Below, piece by piece: positions 4,993 through 7,013 of a DNA stretch of 7,013 bases; within the stretch, counting starts at the first letter, position 1; the number at the start of each line of letters is the position of its first letter. The notes beneath the pieces are model-generated. The model worked only from the letters and a program-made list of their open reading frames with translations. It ran no database searches and was not told where the DNA came from. The DNA lies in the NCBI GenBank assembly GCA_964504625.1, contig CAZDEK010000047.1, forward strand, positions 1-7,013, read 5' to 3'. Source of the stretch: CAZDEK01 sp964504625. GTDB lineage: Bacteria; Patescibacteriota; Saccharimonadia; CAILAD01; GCA-016700035. The position numbers and the translations under genes were made by a program.

Positions 4993-6144
4993 ATGGTCCA
5001 GCAGCGACTGCCTACCGTAAACGGTGATGATGGTGTCTGGGGTGACATTCTTAATCAGTTTTTGCAGAAAGAGCACTATGACACTGGCTCCGATAATGCA
5101 GCCAATGGTGGACATAAGACTATCACTATCCGGGCTGGTACAGCGACGGCTGGTACGGCACCGCTGAAGTTTACCTCGGGCACGCTCCTCTCATCGCCCG
5201 AGGCTGGCGCGATGGAGTTTAACTCTAATACTCTCTATTTCACGATCACGACTGGCACGATTCGCAAGACCATCGCCATGTATGACGATAGCTCAGGCGC
5301 GACCGGTGATATCTATTACCGTGACAGCTCAGGGAATTTTTCACGACTTGGTATAGGTTCCACAGGTGATGTGCTCAAGGTTAGTGGCGGCTTACCTAGC
5401 TGGGGTCCTGGTAGTGGCGGTAGCCCTGGTGGATCAACAAAACAGATTCAATACAACAATGGCGGTTCGTTCGCTGGAGCATCTGGCTTTGAATATCAGT
5501 CAGCCAGCGCTCCGAATGTGAAGATTACAGCCCAAGGTGACTATAATGCACTGCTCCTGAAGGGTAGTCCTTCTCAGTCCGCGGCAGTCTTTAGGATTGA
5601 GAGTGATGATGGCCTGTCATATATGGATGTGCTACCTGGTGGTTTGCAAATGAATGGTGATATCGCTGTGGTGCGTGAAGCTGTCGATACGTTAGCCATG
5701 AATGGCCGACTCCATATTGTCGCTGGCGCGACGCAAACTACCCCAAAGCTTGACATCAATGGATCTACTTCTGGCACTGCTAGTGTGGTAGCAGCAGCTG
5801 TGGCTGGCACGCCAACGCTCACATTGCCAACCAGTACTGGCACGCTTGAAAACGTTCGTAAAGGTACACGCGTGGATACTACTGGTACGGTTTCACTAGA
5901 TGACGCGGATGTGGTGTGTTTGGCGAATGCCACAGGTGGTACGGTGACGTACACATTACCAACTGCTTCCGGTCGTCAAGGTCAGCGCTATTACATTAAG
6001 AAAACTGACACGTCAACAAACACCGTGGTGATTAACCGCTCCGGTTCGGACACGATCGATGGCGCGACCAGCCAGACTATCCGGGTGCCGTATCAGTGTT
6101 ACATGCTCGTCTCTGATGGTACGAGTGCATGGTATATCATATAA
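4993..6144 (+). CDS. Phage tail-fibre-like structural/adhesin protein
   Basis: The 383-residue product is modular, as in phage tail fibres. An N-terminal segment LPTVNGDDGVWGDILNQFLQ (6-25) could anchor it to a larger structure. A beta-rich region at 43-138 includes APLKFTSGTLLSSPEAGAMEF and GDVLKVSGGLPSWG, both common in tail-fibre and baseplate proteins. A Gly/Ser linker (139-148) leads to TKQIQYNNGGSFAGASGF (149-166), a familiar fibre repeat style. TPTLTLPTSTGTLE (273-286) precedes a C-terminal beta domain (about 296-383) with TYTLPTASGRQGQRYYIKKT and SDTIDGATSQTI. No signal peptide or membrane anchor is visible, so export would need a phage particle, a tail-like machine or a non-Sec route. 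It is the first gene of an operon with the repeat protein. It could be prophage-derived or a host surface fibre; no other phage gene is in view. The structural-fibre call is good, the biological role open. Confidence 0.75.
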   Translation: MVQQRLPTVNGDDGVWGDILNQFLQKEHYDTGSDNAANGGHKTITIRAGTATAGTAPLKFTSGTLLSSPEAGAMEFNSNTLYFTITTGTIRKTIAMYDDSSGATGDIYYRDSSGNFSRLGIGSTGDVLKVSGGLPSWGPGSGGSPGGSTKQIQYNNGGSFAGASGFEYQSASAPNVKITAQGDYNALLLKGSPSQSAAVFRIESDDGLSYMDVLPGGLQMNGDIAVVREAVDTLAMNGRLHIVAGATQTTPKLDINGSTSGTASVVAAAVAGTPTLTLPTSTGTLENVRKGTRVDTTGTVSLDDADVVCLANATGGTVTYTLPTASGRQGQRYYIKKTDTSTNTVVINRSGSDTIDGATSQTIRVPYQCYMLVSDGTSAWYII

Positions 6145-6153
6145 GGTGAAGCT

Positions 6154-7013
6154 ATGAGTTTTATTCCCGTCAATTTCGGCATCTCAAACGCAGGTAACAC
6201 CTCTGGTTCATCTGGTACTGTTTCCAATCAGATCCTGTTTGCTGGCGGCAATAACATCACACTCTCACAGTCCACATCGGCTGGCTCAGCTACCGTCACC
6301 ATCTCGGCGGGAGCTGGTGGGGCAGCCGGTACCAACACCTTTGGTATCTCAAACCTTGGTAATACGTCGGGCACGACCGGCACCATCAATGGCTCGAATG
6401 CGCAGTTCCTCCTCGCAGGTGGGAATAATGTCACGCTGTCGCAGTCAATTAATGGCTCCTCAGCGACAGTGACTATTTCTGCGGCAAATCCTTCGGCCGA
6501 TACCTTTGGTATCTCGAACCTAGGCAACACGGCAGGAACAAGCGGAGTCATTAGTTCTTCACCTCAGCGGATGTTGTTTGCCGGCGGTAACAACATCACG
6601 CTCTCGCAGTCGGTTAACGGTGCCAGTGCAACCATAACAGTCTCGGCGCCAAACGCCAGCTCGAATACCTTTGGTATCTCAAATCTCGGGAATACCTCGG
6701 GTACGAGCGGCACGATAAATGGGGCGGCAGCGCAGTTGCTGCTCGCAGGCGGCAACAACATCACGCTCTCGCAGTCAGTGAATGGCTCAACTGCTACCAT
6801 TACGGTATCGGGTCCCGCGGCCGATACGTTCGGCATCTCAAACCTGGGTAATACAGTCGGTACATCAGGCGTCATCAGCGCCGCGCCAAATCGTCTGATC
6901 CTCGCCGGTGGGAATAATGTCACGCTCTCGCAGTCGACGAACGCAGGATCTGCTACGATCACGGTGTCGACGCCGAACATGTTCAACGCCGGCGTGTCGA
7001 CGGCTGGGAATAC
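6154..7013 (+). CDS. Repeat-rich fibre-like protein, 3' partial
   Basis: The frame starts at ATG 6154, nine bases after the upstream stop, behind AAGGTG (6143-6148), which overlaps that stop. It stays open to the window end: 286 codons plus two bases, with no stop seen. The product starts MSFIPVNFGISNAGNTSGSS and is almost wholly Gly, Ser, Thr, Ala and Asn, with no Cys and few charged residues. It consists of five full repeats and the start of a sixth, with a core of FGISNLGNT, GT(S/T)G, LAGGNN(I/V)TLSQS and SAT(V/I)T(V/I)S. Such repeats are common in long tail fibres and surface adhesins, and alternating beta-strands are expected. There is no signal peptide. The close spacing suggests it is made with the tail-fibre-like protein and may form the shaft or a partner fibre. 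Its C-terminal, probably receptor-binding, end is outside the window. Confidence 0.85.
   Translation, partial: MSFIPVNFGISNAGNTSGSSGTVSNQILFAGGNNITLSQSTSAGSATVTISAGAGGAAGTNTFGISNLGNTSGTTGTINGSNAQFLLAGGNNVTLSQSINGSSATVTISAANPSADTFGISNLGNTAGTSGVISSSPQRMLFAGGNNITLSQSVNGASATITVSAPNASSNTFGISNLGNTSGTSGTINGAAAQLLLAGGNNITLSQSVNGSTATITVSGPAADTFGISNLGNTVGTSGVISAAPNRLILAGGNNVTLSQSTNAGSATITVSTPNMFNAGVSTAGN
6175..7013 (+). repeat. Tandem coding repeats, units of 51-55 residues in alternating A/B order
   Basis: Unit starts (the Phe codon of FGIS) are at 6175, 6340, 6505, 6670, 6829 and 6982, giving periods of 165, 165, 165, 159 and 153 bases. The sixth start is altered (FNAGVSTAGNT). Units 2 and 4 share GTING-xxAQ-xLLAGGNN, while units 3 and 5 share GVIS-xxP-xR-xxxAGGNN, an alternating A/B pattern. 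Third codon positions vary freely while the protein motif is kept. Confidence 0.9.

Noticed and set aside
5574..6986. Minus-strand frames of 107-140 aa opposite the fibre genes (5574-5954, 6228-6551, 6564-6986).
   Set aside because: They are mirror products of the repeat-coding strand (repeated VTLFPPAR/VMLLPPAN blocks) with no ribosome sites.
1..7013. No gene uses TGA as stop, hinting at TGA recoding as in some CPR lineages.
   Set aside because: Nine stops is too few to be meaningful, no in-frame TGA is needed in about 2,000 codons, and Gly and Trp are fully served by GGN and TGG.
1..7013. CRISPR array, IS element or integration site.
   Set aside because: No short regular non-coding repeats with spacers, no transposase or integrase frame and no flanking direct repeats were seen; the only repeat array is protein-coding.

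Overview
The window reads as bacterial chromosome of about 50% G+C with compact, well-spaced genes and strong Shine-Dalgarno sequences (AAGGAGG-type). The N-terminal style of the tail-fibre-like protein, two divergent cNMP-fold regulators and several small stress-envelope families suggest a Patescibacteria/CPR member such as Saccharibacteria. That placement rests on remembered resemblance, not on a marker gene, and is tentative. All nine complete genes end in TAA or TAG, and none needs an in-frame TGA, so the standard bacterial code fits.

Layout. Positions 1-150 are a leader with one small inverted repeat. A 50-residue unknown protein (151-303, +) meets a Crp/Fnr-type regulator (305-970, -) tail to tail with one base between their stops. 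Divergent from that regulator is a four-gene plus-strand cluster: a YtxH-domain protein (1084-1431), a GlsB/YeaQ/YmgE-family membrane protein (1490-1774), a 60-residue cationic protein (1824-2006) and an FAD-dependent amine oxidase/phytoene-desaturase-like enzyme (2008-3363). It closes with a 14-bp terminator stem. On the minus strand follow an HdeD-family six-helix membrane protein (3410-3985) and, upstream of it, a second Crp/Fnr-type regulator (4062-4778). Divergent from this second regulator is a plus-strand pair: a phage-tail-fibre-like protein (4993-6144), then a repeat protein (6154 to beyond the window end) built from about 51-55-residue units in an alternating A/B order.

How the parts may work together (inference). 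The two regulators are paralogues: they share a QSRAxDKLVY dimer-helix motif and an R-E-T recognition helix. Each sits divergently beside an operon, the usual arrangement of a local regulator and its target. TGTGAT half-sites occur in both divergent intergenic regions, which fits CRP-like specificity. The first operon and HdeD look like an envelope-stress module. The second operon looks like an adhesive fibre or phage-derived structure whose proteins carry no visible signal peptide. No integrase, tRNA gene, att repeat, CRISPR array or IS element was seen, so the tail-like pair cannot be assigned to a prophage from this window alone. There is no stretch over 300 bases without a gene.
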